Source: UBA11540 sp045536425
GTDB lineage: Bacteria; Bacillota; Clostridia; Oscillospirales; Ruminococcaceae
Direction: 5' to 3'
Length of the DNA: 44,011 bases
Assembly: GCA_045536425.1 (NCBI GenBank)
Contig: JAZSNN010000029.1
Span: 1-44,011, forward strand
The notes beneath the pieces were generated by a model. It was given only the letters and a program-made list of their open reading frames with translations, had not been told where the DNA came from and did not search any database. Both the position numbers and the translations under genes were made by a program. Shown here piece after piece: positions 7,051 to 15,718 of the stretch (its first letter is position 1; each line of letters begins with the position of its first letter).

Positions 7051-8531
7051 ATAGACCTGAGGAAATCAGTAATATCATAAAAACCCAAATCAAAAATTAT
7101 AAATCCAAGATTGATATGACCGAAACCGGTAAGGTTATCCTTGTCGGTGACGGAATCGCGCGCGTATACGGACTTCGCAACTGTATGGCAAACGAGCTTC
7201 TCGAGTTTGAAGGCGGAAGCTTTGGCGTTGCCCAAAACCTCGAGGACGAAACCGTATCTGTCGCTGTCCTTTCGGATAAAAACGACCTTCGCGAAGGCTC
7301 TACGGTTCATAGAACGGGTAAGGTTTTGTCTGTTCCTGTTGGCGAGGGACTTCTCGGTAGAGTTGTAAATGCTCTCGGCGAAGAGATCGACGGCAAGGGC
7401 CCCATCGAATATGCAGGAACCCGCCCCATAGAATCCGAAGCTCCCGGTATCATCGAAAGAGAGAGCGTAAGTGTTCCGCTGCAGACGGGAATCAAGGCTA
7501 TCGACAGTATGATTCCGATAGGCCGCGGTCAGCGTGAGCTTATCATCGGCGATAGACAAACGGGTAAAACCGAAATCGTTGTTGATACCATCATCAACCA
7601 GAAGAACACAAACGTTATCTGTATCTACGTTGCCATCGGACAGAAGAACTCTTCCGTTGCACAGCTCGTTGGAGAGCTCACCAGAAACGGTGCGATGGAG
7701 TATACAATCGTTGTTTCTGCGAGTGCATCGGAAAGTGCACCGCTCCAGTACATTGCGCCCTATTCGGGATGTGCTATGGCGGAATACTTCCGCGAACAAG
7801 GCAAGGACGTTCTCATAATATATGACGATTTGAGTAAACACGCGGTAGCATACCGTGCACTGTCACTGCTTATCCGTCGCCCTCCGGGACGTGAAGCATA
7901 CCCCGGTGACGTATTCTATCTGCATTCCCGCCTTCTTGAACGTGCAGCTTGTGTGGCAAAGGAATACGGCGGCGGATCTATCACCGCACTGCCGATAATC
8001 GAAACACAGGCAGGCGACGTTTCGGCATATATTCCTACAAACGTAATTTCCATTACAGACGGACAGATATTCCTCGAAACAGAGCTTTTCCATTCGGGAA
8101 TTATGCCCGCAATAAACCCCGGTATCTCGGTAAGCCGTGTCGGTGGTTCCGCACAGCTAAAGGCGATGAAAAAGGTATCTGGCGAGCTCAAGCTTTTGTA
8201 TTCACAGTATAGAGAACTTCAGTCCTTCGCACAGTTTGGAAGCGACCTCGATGCAGACACAAAATCCCGTCTTGCACTCGGCGAAAGAATCGTTGAGGTT
8301 CTAAAGCAGGGCAAGAACGCACCCGTAAGAGTTGGATGTCAGGTTGCTATTGTATATGCGGTAACCAAAGGCTACCTCAACGGTATTGAGGTCAAGGATG
8401 TCCGTGAATACGAGGCAAGACTCTTCAAAAAGCTTGAAAATCAGTACGGTGCTTGGCTTGCGCGAATCGAGGCAGGACAGTACGAACAGTCCGACGAAGA
8501 CGAGCTCAAGACAATACTTGCTGAAATGTAG
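7047..8531 (+). CDS. atpA: F1 subunit alpha
   Basis: A 494-residue non-catalytic nucleotide-binding subunit. An N-terminal beta barrel (to about residue 95) is followed by the nucleotide domain with P-loop GDRQTGKT (168-175) and the C-terminal helical domain. The arginine of the VSRVGGSAQ segment should be the arginine finger acting in the neighbouring beta site. The length is near the family norm of about 500. It begins in an ATGA overlap with atpH. Confidence 0.98.
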   Translation: MNRPEEISNIIKTQIKNYKSKIDMTETGKVILVGDGIARVYGLRNCMANELLEFEGGSFGVAQNLEDETVSVAVLSDKNDLREGSTVHRTGKVLSVPVGEGLLGRVVNALGEEIDGKGPIEYAGTRPIESEAPGIIERESVSVPLQTGIKAIDSMIPIGRGQRELIIGDRQTGKTEIVVDTIINQKNTNVICIYVAIGQKNSSVAQLVGELTRNGAMEYTIVVSASASESAPLQYIAPYSGCAMAEYFREQGKDVLIIYDDLSKHAVAYRALSLLIRRPPGREAYPGDVFYLHSRLLERAACVAKEYGGGSITALPIIETQAGDVSAYIPTNVISITDGQIFLETELFHSGIMPAINPGISVSRVGGSAQLKAMKKVSGELKLLYSQYRELQSFAQFGSDLDADTKSRLALGERIVEVLKQGKNAPVRVGCQVAIVYAVTKGYLNGIEVKDVREYEARLFKKLENQYGAWLARIEAGQYEQSDEDELKTILAEM

Positions 8532-8543
8532 GAGTAAGAGAAT

Positions 8544-9347
8544 ATGGCAGGAAATACAAAAGCACTTCGTGTGCGTATAAAAAGTGTTACCTCCACTCTG
8601 CAACTAACAAAGGCTATGGGACTTGTGGCATCTTCAAAGATTCGCCGTGCAAACGAGGCTATGAACAGAGGTAGACAGTACTCCGAGGTGCTTGATAGAA
8701 CAATATCGGCACTGACTGCAGATAGGGAATGTGCAAAAAGCCCCTATATGCAAAAGCGTGAGCCTCACCGCACCTGCCTTGTTGTAATAGCGGGTGACAG
8801 AGGACTCGCAGGAGGCTATAACGCAAATGTCTTCCGCCTCTGTGCTACCTTCAAGGATACCGAATTTGTGCCGATAGGAAAACGTGCTTGCGAGCGCTTT
8901 GGATATCCGATAGTTTCCTCCGAGCGTTTTTCCTTTGACGATGCAGTCGAGCTGGCAGATAAGCTCTGCAACGAATTTGCAGAGGGCAAATTTGACAGAA
9001 TCGGCATAATTTCCACCCGATATGTTTCGGTAATGAGTCAGGAAGCCTTTGTAAAATGGCTGCTTCCGCTCGAAAAGAGTGACCGCACCGACACAGCGGG
9101 AATAGTTTTTGAACCCGACCAGCTCACAGTTCTCAACAACGTTGTCAGAGAATATGTTGCAGGAATGATAACCCTCTCTGTTCGCGAAAGCTTTGCGAGT
9201 GAGGTCGCCGCAAGGAGAATGGCGATGGACTCCGCAGGCAAAAACGCAAAAGAGATGATAGATAATCTTCAGCTGGAATACAACCGCGCAAGACAAGGCG
9301 CTATAACTCAGGAGATAACCGAGATAGTCGCCGGAAGCGGTAATTGA
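8544..9347 (+). CDS. atpG: F1 subunit gamma
   Basis: A 267-residue central rotor shaft. Both ends of the coiled coil are present: the N-terminal TKALRVRIKSVTSTLQLTKA and the C-terminal segment with RMAMDSAGKNAKEMIDNL. The globular part includes GDRGLAGGYNANV. It is about 20 residues shorter than the E. coli and Bacillus proteins, with the loss in the central globular region rather than at the ends. The ATG follows a GGAG site 3' of atpA. Confidence 0.96.
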   Translation: MAGNTKALRVRIKSVTSTLQLTKAMGLVASSKIRRANEAMNRGRQYSEVLDRTISALTADRECAKSPYMQKREPHRTCLVVIAGDRGLAGGYNANVFRLCATFKDTEFVPIGKRACERFGYPIVSSERFSFDDAVELADKLCNEFAEGKFDRIGIISTRYVSVMSQEAFVKWLLPLEKSDRTDTAGIVFEPDQLTVLNNVVREYVAGMITLSVRESFASEVAARRMAMDSAGKNAKEMIDNLQLEYNRARQGAITQEITEIVAGSGN

Positions 9348-9361
9348 AAGAGGTGATACAG

Positions 9362-10756
9362 TTGGGAAAAAATATAGGAAAAGTAACGCAGGTAATGGGA
9401 CCGGTCGTTGACGTTCGCTTCAACGAGGGAGAACTTCCTGCAATCTATAACGCATTGACAATTCCGCTAAAGGATAAGCTTCTGACTGTTGAGGTAGCTC
9501 AGCATATAGGAGATAACGTTGCGAGATGTATCGCTATGGCATCTACAGACGGACTTCAGCGCGGAGTTGACGCAACCGATACGGGAGCGCCGATAAGTGT
9601 GCCCGTAGGACGCGAAACACTCGGCAGAATCTTCAACGTTCTCGGCGAGGCGGTTGATAATATCCCCACCCCCGAAACCGAAGAGAGATGGGATATCCAT
9701 AGAGATGCCCCCGACTACGACGAGCTCTCCACAAGCGCCGAGATTTTTGAAACAGGTATCAAGGTCATCGACCTTATCTGCCCTTATTCTAAGGGTGGTA
9801 AAATCGGTCTTTTCGGTGGTGCAGGTGTTGGTAAAACCGTTCTTATTATGGAGCTTATCAACAACATCGCAAAGCAGCACGGCGGTATCTCCGTGTTCAC
9901 AGGCGTTGGAGAGCGTACCCGTGAGGGAAACGACCTCTATAACGAGATGAAGCAGTCGGGCGTTTTGAAGAACACCGCACTTGTCTACGGACAGATGAAC
10001 GAGCCTCCGGGAGCCCGTATGAGAGTCGGTCTTTCGGGACTGACGATGGCGGAATACTTCCGCGATACAGAGGGACAGGATGTGCTTCTGTTCATCGACA
10101 ATATCTTTAGATTCACACAGGCAGGTAGTGAGGTTTCCGCGCTTCTCGGCCGTATGCCTTCAGCCGTTGGATATCAACCCACACTTGCTAACGAAATGGG
10201 TGCACTCCAAGAGCGTATTACATCTACAAAGAAAGGCTCTATCACGTCTATTCAGGCGGTATACGTACCTGCCGACGACTTAACAGACCCTGCTCCTGCA
10301 ACAACCTTCGCCCACCTTGATGCGACTACCGTTCTCGCGAGAAATATCGCGTCGCAGGGAATCTATCCCGCAGTTGACCCGCTCGAATCCTCGAGCCGAA
10401 TCCTCTCGCCCGAAATCGTTGGTAAAGAGCACTACGAGGTCGCAAAAGAGGTACAGAGAATACTGCAGAGATACAACGAGCTTATGGACATCATTGCAAT
10501 TATGGGTATGGATGAGCTTTCCGATAACGATAAACTCCTCGTTTCCCGCGCAAGAAAGATACAGAGATTCTTGTCCCAGCCGTTTGACGTGTCCGAGAAA
10601 TTTACGGGTATCGAGGGCAAATACGTGCCGATAAGCGAGACTATCCGCGGATTTAGAGAGATTATCGAAGGTAAGCACGACAATCTCCCCGAGTCAGCAT
10701 TCCTCTTTGTAGGAACGATTGACGAAGCGGTCGAAAAAGCAAAGAAGGCACAGTAA
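9362..10756 (+). CDS. atpD: F1 subunit beta, catalytic
   Basis: A 464-residue catalytic subunit. The P-loop GGAGVGKT is at 152-159, the catalytic-glutamate motif GERTREG at 183-189 and the DELSD segment in the C-terminal domain. The TTG at 9362 is taken as the start because AGAGGTGA (9349-9356) precedes it at proper spacing and the family consensus GKVTQVMGPVVDV begins a few residues in. An in-frame TTG at 9344 overlaps the atpG stop and lacks a site. Confidence 0.97.
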   Translation: MGKNIGKVTQVMGPVVDVRFNEGELPAIYNALTIPLKDKLLTVEVAQHIGDNVARCIAMASTDGLQRGVDATDTGAPISVPVGRETLGRIFNVLGEAVDNIPTPETEERWDIHRDAPDYDELSTSAEIFETGIKVIDLICPYSKGGKIGLFGGAGVGKTVLIMELINNIAKQHGGISVFTGVGERTREGNDLYNEMKQSGVLKNTALVYGQMNEPPGARMRVGLSGLTMAEYFRDTEGQDVLLFIDNIFRFTQAGSEVSALLGRMPSAVGYQPTLANEMGALQERITSTKKGSITSIQAVYVPADDLTDPAPATTFAHLDATTVLARNIASQGIYPAVDPLESSSRILSPEIVGKEHYEVAKEVQRILQRYNELMDIIAIMGMDELSDNDKLLVSRARKIQRFLSQPFDVSEKFTGIEGKYVPISETIRGFREIIEGKHDNLPESAFLFVGTIDEAVEKAKKAQ

Positions 10757-11019
10757 TGAAGATCTTTAATCTTACGATATCCTCTCCCGACGGAAATATA
10801 TTTGAAGGTGAGATATCAAAGCTCGACGTCAGAGGAGTAGAGGGCGAGCTTGCCGTAATGGCAGGTCACGTACCCTTTGTCACCTCGATAGTAAAAGCAC
10901 CCTGCACGTTGTGGTTTGAAGACGGAACACAAAAAACCGCAACAACCGACGGAGGCTTGCTTACCGTCTCTTCCGATTCGGTTATACTAATAGCAGGTTC
11001 GTTCAAATTCGATGAATAA
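10756..11019 (+). CDS. atpC: F1 subunit epsilon, lacking the C-terminal helical domain
   Basis: At only 87 residues this corresponds to the N-terminal ten-stranded beta sandwich of epsilon (SSPDGNIFEGEI, GELAVMAGHVPFVT), which docks on gamma and the c-ring. The two-helix C-terminal domain found in E. coli and Bacillus epsilon (about 133-138 residues), which inhibits ATP hydrolysis in many bacteria, is missing. The operon terminator starts two bases after the stop, so no remnant is present. The start codon shares one base with the atpD stop. Similar short epsilons are known in some anaerobes. Confidence 0.94.
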   Translation: MKIFNLTISSPDGNIFEGEISKLDVRGVEGELAVMAGHVPFVTSIVKAPCTLWFEDGTQKTATTDGGLLTVSSDSVILIAGSFKFDE

Positions 11020-11021
11020 TC

Positions 11022-11055
11022 AAAAAGGCTGTCGCTGTTTGCGATAGCCTTTTTA
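11022..11055 (+). terminator. atp operon terminator
   Basis: AAAAAGGCTGTCGC pairs with GCGATAGCCTTTTT around a 5-nt loop, with one G-T pair. The T-run closes the stem directly behind atpC. Confidence 0.88.
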
Positions 11056-11071
11056 TCTTGTTAAAAAGCCC

Positions 11072-11100
11072 TTGCAAAAATCTGTAAAATGCAATAAAAT
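11072..11100 (+). promoter_or_regulatory. Promoter for the CvpA-like gene pair
   Basis: TTGCAA (11072-11077), a 17-base spacer and TAAAAT (11095-11100), about 35 bases before the start codon. Confidence 0.65.
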
Positions 11101-11135
11101 TATAGATGGAAATAATTTACAAAGGGGAAAACACG

Positions 11136-12359
11136 ATGGGAATCGTTTCAACTGTTTTCATACTAATTTTGGCAGCGTGTGCTGTCATCGGCACCCTGCT
11201 TGGAATGTTCCGAGGACTCAACCGCTCGGCATTAAGACTCGGTTTGGTAGCACTTTCTTTAGTCATTTCGTTTCTTGTGTATGCACCGATAACCAAAGCT
11301 ATGATTAACTTTAATGTTGGCGGCTTTACAATAAACGGATACATAAACGAGCTTTTTGCAAATATGGACGCTGTTCCCGAGTCGTTTCTGAGCCTTGTGT
11401 TTTCACTTGTGCAGATACTGACAGGTATCATCATCTTTGTGCTCGTTTTCTTGGCGTTCAAGTTTTTAACGTGGCTTGTTGCATTCCCAATACTAAAGAT
11501 ATTTGTCCACCGCGAAAAGAAAAAGAATCTGCTTTTGGGCGCACTTATCGGACTTTTGCAGGGCGTTCTCGTCGCTGTGATTATCTGTGCACCTATATCC
11601 GGAATAATTTCGGAGAGCGAAAAAATCGCTAATATCGAGATAGACGGAAACACGCTCGTCGACCTTCCCGAAGAGATAAACGTAAACGAATATACCGACT
11701 CTGCGGTTGCAAAATTCCTTGATACAACGGGCGGATGGGTTTTTGACATTGTTTCCACAACAACAGATTCTGCGGGCAGAAAGGTTTCCATAACGTCGGT
11801 ATGTAACACCGCTACAGCCCTTATAAGCGTTACAAACGACATCACAAATGCCTATTCAAGCCTTGACAACCCTGAGGGCGAGATGAGCGTAGAAACGATG
11901 AAAAACGTGGGCGACGCGTTCATCAGCGTCGGTACTGCAATTGAGGAGCTTGACGACGATTCCAAGGTGCTTGTAAACGACCTCATAAGCGATGTCAAGG
12001 ATATTGCTTCGTCCGCCTTGGGCGAACTCCCTCCCGAACTCGAAACTATGATTGATAACATCGACGTTGAAGAACTGAAGATAAAATCCGCGGGTGAGGC
12101 ACTCAACGCAATGGCAAAATACGTCGAAGACGGATATGCAAACGACGGCACTGCACCAAACCTCACACAAGAGGACGTCGACGATATTGTAAACGGTATT
12201 GCTGATAATATGTTTATTCTGGATATGCTCGGAACAAACGATATGACCTTGATGGAGATTGACGACGTAAATGCTGATAAATTCAAAACAGCGATAGATA
12301 ACGCAAACCTGACCCAAGAAGAGATGGATACGCTTTTGAGTATCTTTGGCTTGAATTAA
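11136..12359 (+). CDS. CvpA-like membrane protein with a large acidic C-terminal region
   Basis: A 407-residue protein. The ATG at 11136 has AAAGGGG at 11121-11127; an earlier in-frame ATG has no site. The N-terminal 150 residues hold about four membrane helices laid out like the colicin V production (CvpA) family, including a GMFRGLNRSALRLG segment after helix 1. The remaining 250 residues are soluble, strongly acidic and helical, unlike the short CvpA proteins. The function is unknown; CvpA-family proteins are linked to envelope integrity. It is cotranscribed with the next gene. Confidence 0.7.
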   Translation: MGIVSTVFILILAACAVIGTLLGMFRGLNRSALRLGLVALSLVISFLVYAPITKAMINFNVGGFTINGYINELFANMDAVPESFLSLVFSLVQILTGIIIFVLVFLAFKFLTWLVAFPILKIFVHREKKKNLLLGALIGLLQGVLVAVIICAPISGIISESEKIANIEIDGNTLVDLPEEINVNEYTDSAVAKFLDTTGGWVFDIVSTTTDSAGRKVSITSVCNTATALISVTNDITNAYSSLDNPEGEMSVETMKNVGDAFISVGTAIEELDDDSKVLVNDLISDVKDIASSALGELPPELETMIDNIDVEELKIKSAGEALNAMAKYVEDGYANDGTAPNLTQEDVDDIVNGIADNMFILDMLGTNDMTLMEIDDVNADKFKTAIDNANLTQEEMDTLLSIFGLN

Positions 12360-12371
12360 CGGAGGAAAACG

Positions 12372-13004
12372 ATGATAGCAAGGATAAAAAAGTTTATTGA
12401 CAACTATTGGTACTACTATAAGTGGTACGTTATCGGTGGACTGTTTCTGCTCTTTGCACTTGTTGTGGCAATAACCAGCACCGCTACGCAGGAAAAATAT
12501 GATGCATCGGTAATCTGGGCAATGCACGGATACGTCGAACAGCCCTATCTTGATGCTATGGCGGAGGAACTCGAGAAACATTGTGACGACCTAGACGGAA
12601 ACGGCGAGGTAAACGTCCGCGTAATACTTGTCACCTATACCTCTGATGGCGGAATGCTCAACGGTGACGTAGAGCTTTCGATGCAGCAAAAGCTTGTCAC
12701 ACAGCTTTCGGTGGGAGAAGTGTATATAGTAATCGCCGATGAGGTTAGCTATGAGGGTTATATGACAAAGCTGGGCGCCTTTGAAAATCTCGAGGATGAC
12801 TATCCCGAAAACGAAAAAGTCGACGGATACAAGTACTATCTAAAGGATACCACCTTTGCCCAAAACGAGCTTTTGAAAGAGATAATAGACGAGGACACCT
12901 TTATGCTTATGGGCTCGAACGAGCTCCAAAAGCTCAATCAAAAAGACCAAGAGCTATACGAGGATATGCGCGAGGTCTTTGATAGAATAGTAAAAGCAGG
13001 ATAA
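12372..13004 (+). CDS. Membrane-anchored protein with an extracytoplasmic domain
   Basis: A 210-residue protein I do not recognise. A basic, aromatic N-terminus (NYWYYYKWYVIGG) leads into one membrane helix at about residues 18-36. About 170 residues follow outside the membrane. The stretch QKLVTQLSVGEVYIVIADEV recalls part of the fold of solute-binding proteins, but the domain is too short for a complete one. GGAGG precedes the ATG 12 bases after the CvpA-like gene, so the two are probably made together and may work together. Confidence 0.65.
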   Translation: MIARIKKFIDNYWYYYKWYVIGGLFLLFALVVAITSTATQEKYDASVIWAMHGYVEQPYLDAMAEELEKHCDDLDGNGEVNVRVILVTYTSDGGMLNGDVELSMQQKLVTQLSVGEVYIVIADEVSYEGYMTKLGAFENLEDDYPENEKVDGYKYYLKDTTFAQNELLKEIIDEDTFMLMGSNELQKLNQKDQELYEDMREVFDRIVKAG

Positions 13005-13007
13005 CCG

Positions 13008-13038
13008 AAAGCCCGACCCAAAAAGGTCGGGCTTTTTT
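13008..13038 (+). terminator. Intrinsic terminator
   Basis: AAAGCCCGACC pairs with GGTCGGGCTTT around a short A-rich loop and is followed by T residues. It ends the CvpA-like operon. Confidence 0.9.
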
Positions 13039-13040
13039 TG

Positions 13041-13068
13041 TTGCATTTTTTCGAAAAAGATGTATAAT
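13041..13068 (+). promoter_or_regulatory. Promoter of the DUF554 gene
   Basis: TTGCAT (13041-13046) and TATAAT (13063-13068) lie 16 bases apart, with a TG before the -10. Confidence 0.6.
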
Positions 13069-13098
13069 GGTTGTATTCGTTTAAAAAGGACTGATAAA

Positions 13099-13779
13099 AT
13101 GCTTGGCGTAACAGTAAATGCAGTTGCAGTAATAATAGGCGGACTTTTTGGACTTCTCATCAAAAAGGGAGTGCCCGAAAGATTTTCCGATGGGATAATG
13201 AAAGGACTTGGGCTCTGCGTTTTGTATATAGCTATAGACGGCGCACTCGAAGGCTCAAACGTCTTGGTTCTTATAATATCAGTTGCGATTGGCGCAGTGA
13301 TAGGAACACTTTGCAAACTTGACGAGGGAATCCACGCATTAGGAAACAAGCTCGAACAAAAATTCAAGTCCGGCGAAGGTAAATCCACCTTTGCAGAAGG
13401 CTTTGTAACTGCAAGTCTTTTGTTCTGTGTAGGCGCAATGACGGTTGTAGGTTCGCTCGATGCAGGACTCACAGGTGACAATTCGACTTTGTACACAAAA
13501 GCACTTCTCGACGGAATAATGTCGATAGTCTTTGCCTCAACTCTCGGAGTAGGGGTGCTGTTTTCTGCGGTATTCGTCTTTGTTTTCCAAGGCGCGATAG
13601 CGCTTCTTGCAGGGGTAATTCAACCCTTTTTGACCGACTACTCCATAGCCGAAATGACCTGCGTCGGCTCGGTTTTGATGATAGCCGTAGCGACCAATAT
13701 GATGAACATCACAAAAATCAAGGTAATGAACCTCGTCCCTGCCATTTTTATACCGATAATTTTATGTTTATTTATGTAA
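13099..13779 (+). CDS. DUF554 family membrane protein
   Basis: A 226-residue integral membrane protein matching the YdfK/YqgA-type DUF554 family. It has six to seven helices and the family's glycine-rich N-terminus (LGVTVNAVAVIIGGLFG), plus the FVTASLLFCVGAMTVVGSL-type central segment. Its transport or other role is not established. The ATG at 13099 is used because AAAAAGGA lies eight bases ahead; an in-frame ATG further upstream overlaps the promoter. It is transcribed alone. Confidence 0.85.
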   Translation: MLGVTVNAVAVIIGGLFGLLIKKGVPERFSDGIMKGLGLCVLYIAIDGALEGSNVLVLIISVAIGAVIGTLCKLDEGIHALGNKLEQKFKSGEGKSTFAEGFVTASLLFCVGAMTVVGSLDAGLTGDNSTLYTKALLDGIMSIVFASTLGVGVLFSAVFVFVFQGAIALLAGVIQPFLTDYSIAEMTCVGSVLMIAVATNMMNITKIKVMNLVPAIFIPIILCLFM

Positions 13780-13790
13780 AAATTTTCCCA

Positions 13791-13819
13791 TTTACAAGCG
13801 CGCAAAAATAGGCTATAAT
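13791..13819 (+). promoter_or_regulatory. Promoter of the lipoprotein gene
   Basis: TTTACA (13791-13796), a 17-base spacer and TATAAT (13814-13819). The transcript would carry an A/T-rich leader of about 115 bases before the ATG. Confidence 0.7.
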
Positions 13820-13943
13820 ATACTCTGTTGTGAGTGCGAAAAAATTTTTTAAAAATCTTTGCAACACTTTTGCAAAATATCGACACTTATAACTCGGTAA
13901 GGGTAAAACCCAAAAACATATATAAAAAACAGGAGAGAAAATT

Positions 13944-14567
13944 ATGAAAAAAATTATCGCAATCTTCTTTGCCATCATCGTTATGGCTGCAGCATTCGTA
14001 GGATGCAATCCTTCTACAAACGACACATCTTCTACAGTTGATACATCTTCCACAGAAGACACCTCTTCCGTTGAGGATACAGCTTCTACCGAAACTGTAG
14101 ACCCCACAGCAAAGCTCACTGGCATCCTTGCTGACGTAAAGGCTGCTTATGCTGACGACGCAGAGTACGCTGAATTCCTTCAGTACCTCGGCGCTCTCGA
14201 TGTTGATATGTTCGCTGATGTGTATATGGTTGACAAGGCAAACATCGAAGCACTCGTAGCAGAGGTATCTATGATGAGCGCAAACATCGACCGTTTCATC
14301 GGTATCAAGGCTGTTGACGGCAAAGGCGCAGAGGTTGAAGCTGCTCTCAAGGCTTTCTATGAGAACGACAAGGCAAACCTCGCTTGGTATCCTCAGAACA
14401 CTGCAAAGACAGAGGCTGCTAAGATCATCGCTCACGGCGATTATGTATTCTATATAATCCTCGGTAACAACCCTGCAGTTGATGCAGAGCTCAGCGAGGC
14501 TGATGCAATCGCATTTGCAGAGGCACAGATCAAGAAGGCTGTTGACGTTATCAACGCTGCATTCTAA
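13944..14567 (+). CDS. Surface lipoprotein of unknown function
   Basis: A 207-residue secreted lipoprotein. A lipid-attachment signal peptide ends at Cys21 (AAFVGC). A Ser/Thr/Asp/Glu linker built from imperfect repeats of DTSST follows (about 26-52), then a helical acidic domain with no motif I recognise. Codon choice (many GCT, AAG, GTT) differs from neighbours and suggests high expression. It has a strong promoter and an AGGAGAG ribosome site and is monocistronic. The same AFVGC lipobox recurs in the lipoprotein at 41014. Confidence 0.8.
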   Translation: MKKIIAIFFAIIVMAAAFVGCNPSTNDTSSTVDTSSTEDTSSVEDTASTETVDPTAKLTGILADVKAAYADDAEYAEFLQYLGALDVDMFADVYMVDKANIEALVAEVSMMSANIDRFIGIKAVDGKGAEVEAALKAFYENDKANLAWYPQNTAKTEAAKIIAHGDYVFYIILGNNPAVDAELSEADAIAFAEAQIKKAVDVINAAF

Positions 14568-14587
14568 TTTAAAATTTTAAGATTTTT

Positions 14588-14650
14588 ATCCCGTTTGGTG
14601 AAATATGTGGTATAATCAAAGTATCACAATAAACCAAACGGGATTTTTTT
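14588..14650 (+). promoter_or_regulatory. Inverted repeat enclosing a promoter, also terminator-like
   Basis: A perfect 11-bp inverted repeat (ATCCCGTTTGG at 14588-14598, CCAAACGGGAT at 14634-14644) encloses 35 bases and is followed by six T residues. It therefore can end the lipoprotein transcript. Its loop holds an extended -10 element, TGGTATAAT (14608-14616), which would drive the WYL regulator gene that follows. The structure is either a terminator/promoter overlap or an operator around the regulator's own promoter. Confidence 0.6.
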
Positions 14651-14670
14651 GTCCAAAAGGGGAGAGTATA

Positions 14671-15642
14671 GTGCCGAAAAGCCCAAACCAAAAACTCAAA
14701 ATTCTCTATATAATGCAGATGCTAAAGGATACCGACGAGAACAACAAGCTTTCAACAGCGAGGATAATCGAGCTTTTGGCAGCGCAGGATATAGAATGTG
14801 AGAGAAAATCGCTTTATAGCGATATCGAAGCACTCAAAAACTTTGGACTTGATATCGGCTACGATGCCTCACGCGGTGGCGGATACTATCTTATGAGCCG
14901 AGATTTCGAGCTACCCGAGCTTCGTCTTTTGGTGGATGCGGTGCAGTGCTCAAGGTTTGTCACCCAAAAGAAAACCCTTGAACTAATAAAGAAACTCGAA
15001 TCTCTCTGCGGAAAAACCGAAGCCCAAAAGCTAAACGGTCAGGTTTTCGTTTTCAACCGCATAAAACATATGAACGAAAGTATCTACTACAACGTAGACG
15101 CCATTCACGAAGCGATAATGTCTAATAAGACTGTCACGTTCAAGTATTTTGACTATACGGTGGATAAAAAGAAAAAATACCGCCACGGCGATAAGGTGTA
15201 TGAGGTTGTTCCGCTTTCTCTCGCGTGGGAGGACGAAAACTACTACCTCATCGCAGTAGAAGACTCTACCACCAAACATTTCAGAGTAGACAAAATGGAC
15301 GATATAACCGTCACCGATACATCCTGCGGCGAAAAAGAGCAGTTTGACCCTGCGGGATATATCAAAGGAGTCTTTTCGATGTACGGCGGCGACCGTGCCG
15401 ACGTCAGACTTGTGGTAAACAATAGCCTTGCAAGTGTCATTATCGACCGCTTTGGCAAGGATATAACGATGATACCCCGTGACGAGCAGAGCTTTTCTGT
15501 CAGCGTGAACGTGGCGGTCAGCCCACAGTTCTATTCCTGGATATTCGGACTTTCCGATAAAGTGTATATCGAATCTCCCGCATCGGTGAGGGAAGGTATG
15601 CGCGAATATCTTGAAAAGGTGCTAAAATTGTATGCGGACTAA
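14671..15642 (+). CDS. WYL-domain transcriptional regulator
   Basis: A 323-residue DNA-binding regulator. The N-terminal helix-turn-helix (about 10-65, with LSTARIIELLAAQDIECERKS-type HTH_11 sequence) is followed by a WYL domain (about 130-210) and a C-terminal WCX-like segment. WYL domains bind ligands such as nucleic acids or nucleotides, and the family includes regulators of DNA-damage and defence genes. The GTG at 14671 is preferred for its AAGGGGAGAG site; the longer frame starts inside the inverted repeat. Its targets are unknown, but a promoter enclosed by an inverted repeat lies directly upstream, which fits autoregulation. Confidence 0.88.
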   Translation: MPKSPNQKLKILYIMQMLKDTDENNKLSTARIIELLAAQDIECERKSLYSDIEALKNFGLDIGYDASRGGGYYLMSRDFELPELRLLVDAVQCSRFVTQKKTLELIKKLESLCGKTEAQKLNGQVFVFNRIKHMNESIYYNVDAIHEAIMSNKTVTFKYFDYTVDKKKKYRHGDKVYEVVPLSLAWEDENYYLIAVEDSTTKHFRVDKMDDITVTDTSCGEKEQFDPAGYIKGVFSMYGGDRADVRLVVNNSLASVIIDRFGKDITMIPRDEQSFSVSVNVAVSPQFYSWIFGLSDKVYIESPASVREGMREYLEKVLKLYAD

Positions 15643-15652
15643 GCGTCTTCTA

Positions 15653-15682
15653 TTGACAAACAACCGTTTGGAGATATATAAT
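15653..15682 (+). promoter_or_regulatory. Promoter of mrp-asnS
   Basis: TTGACA (15653-15658), an 18-base spacer and TATAAT (15677-15682), about 35 bases before the mrp start. Confidence 0.7.
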
Positions 15683-15718
15683 TATTTGTTGTAGATGTCT
15701 TTGAAAGGAAGTATAAAA

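Noticed and set aside
6993..7841. A 282-residue minus-strand frame opposite atpA
   Set aside because: Antisense to atpA and its neighbour, with no coding features of its own.
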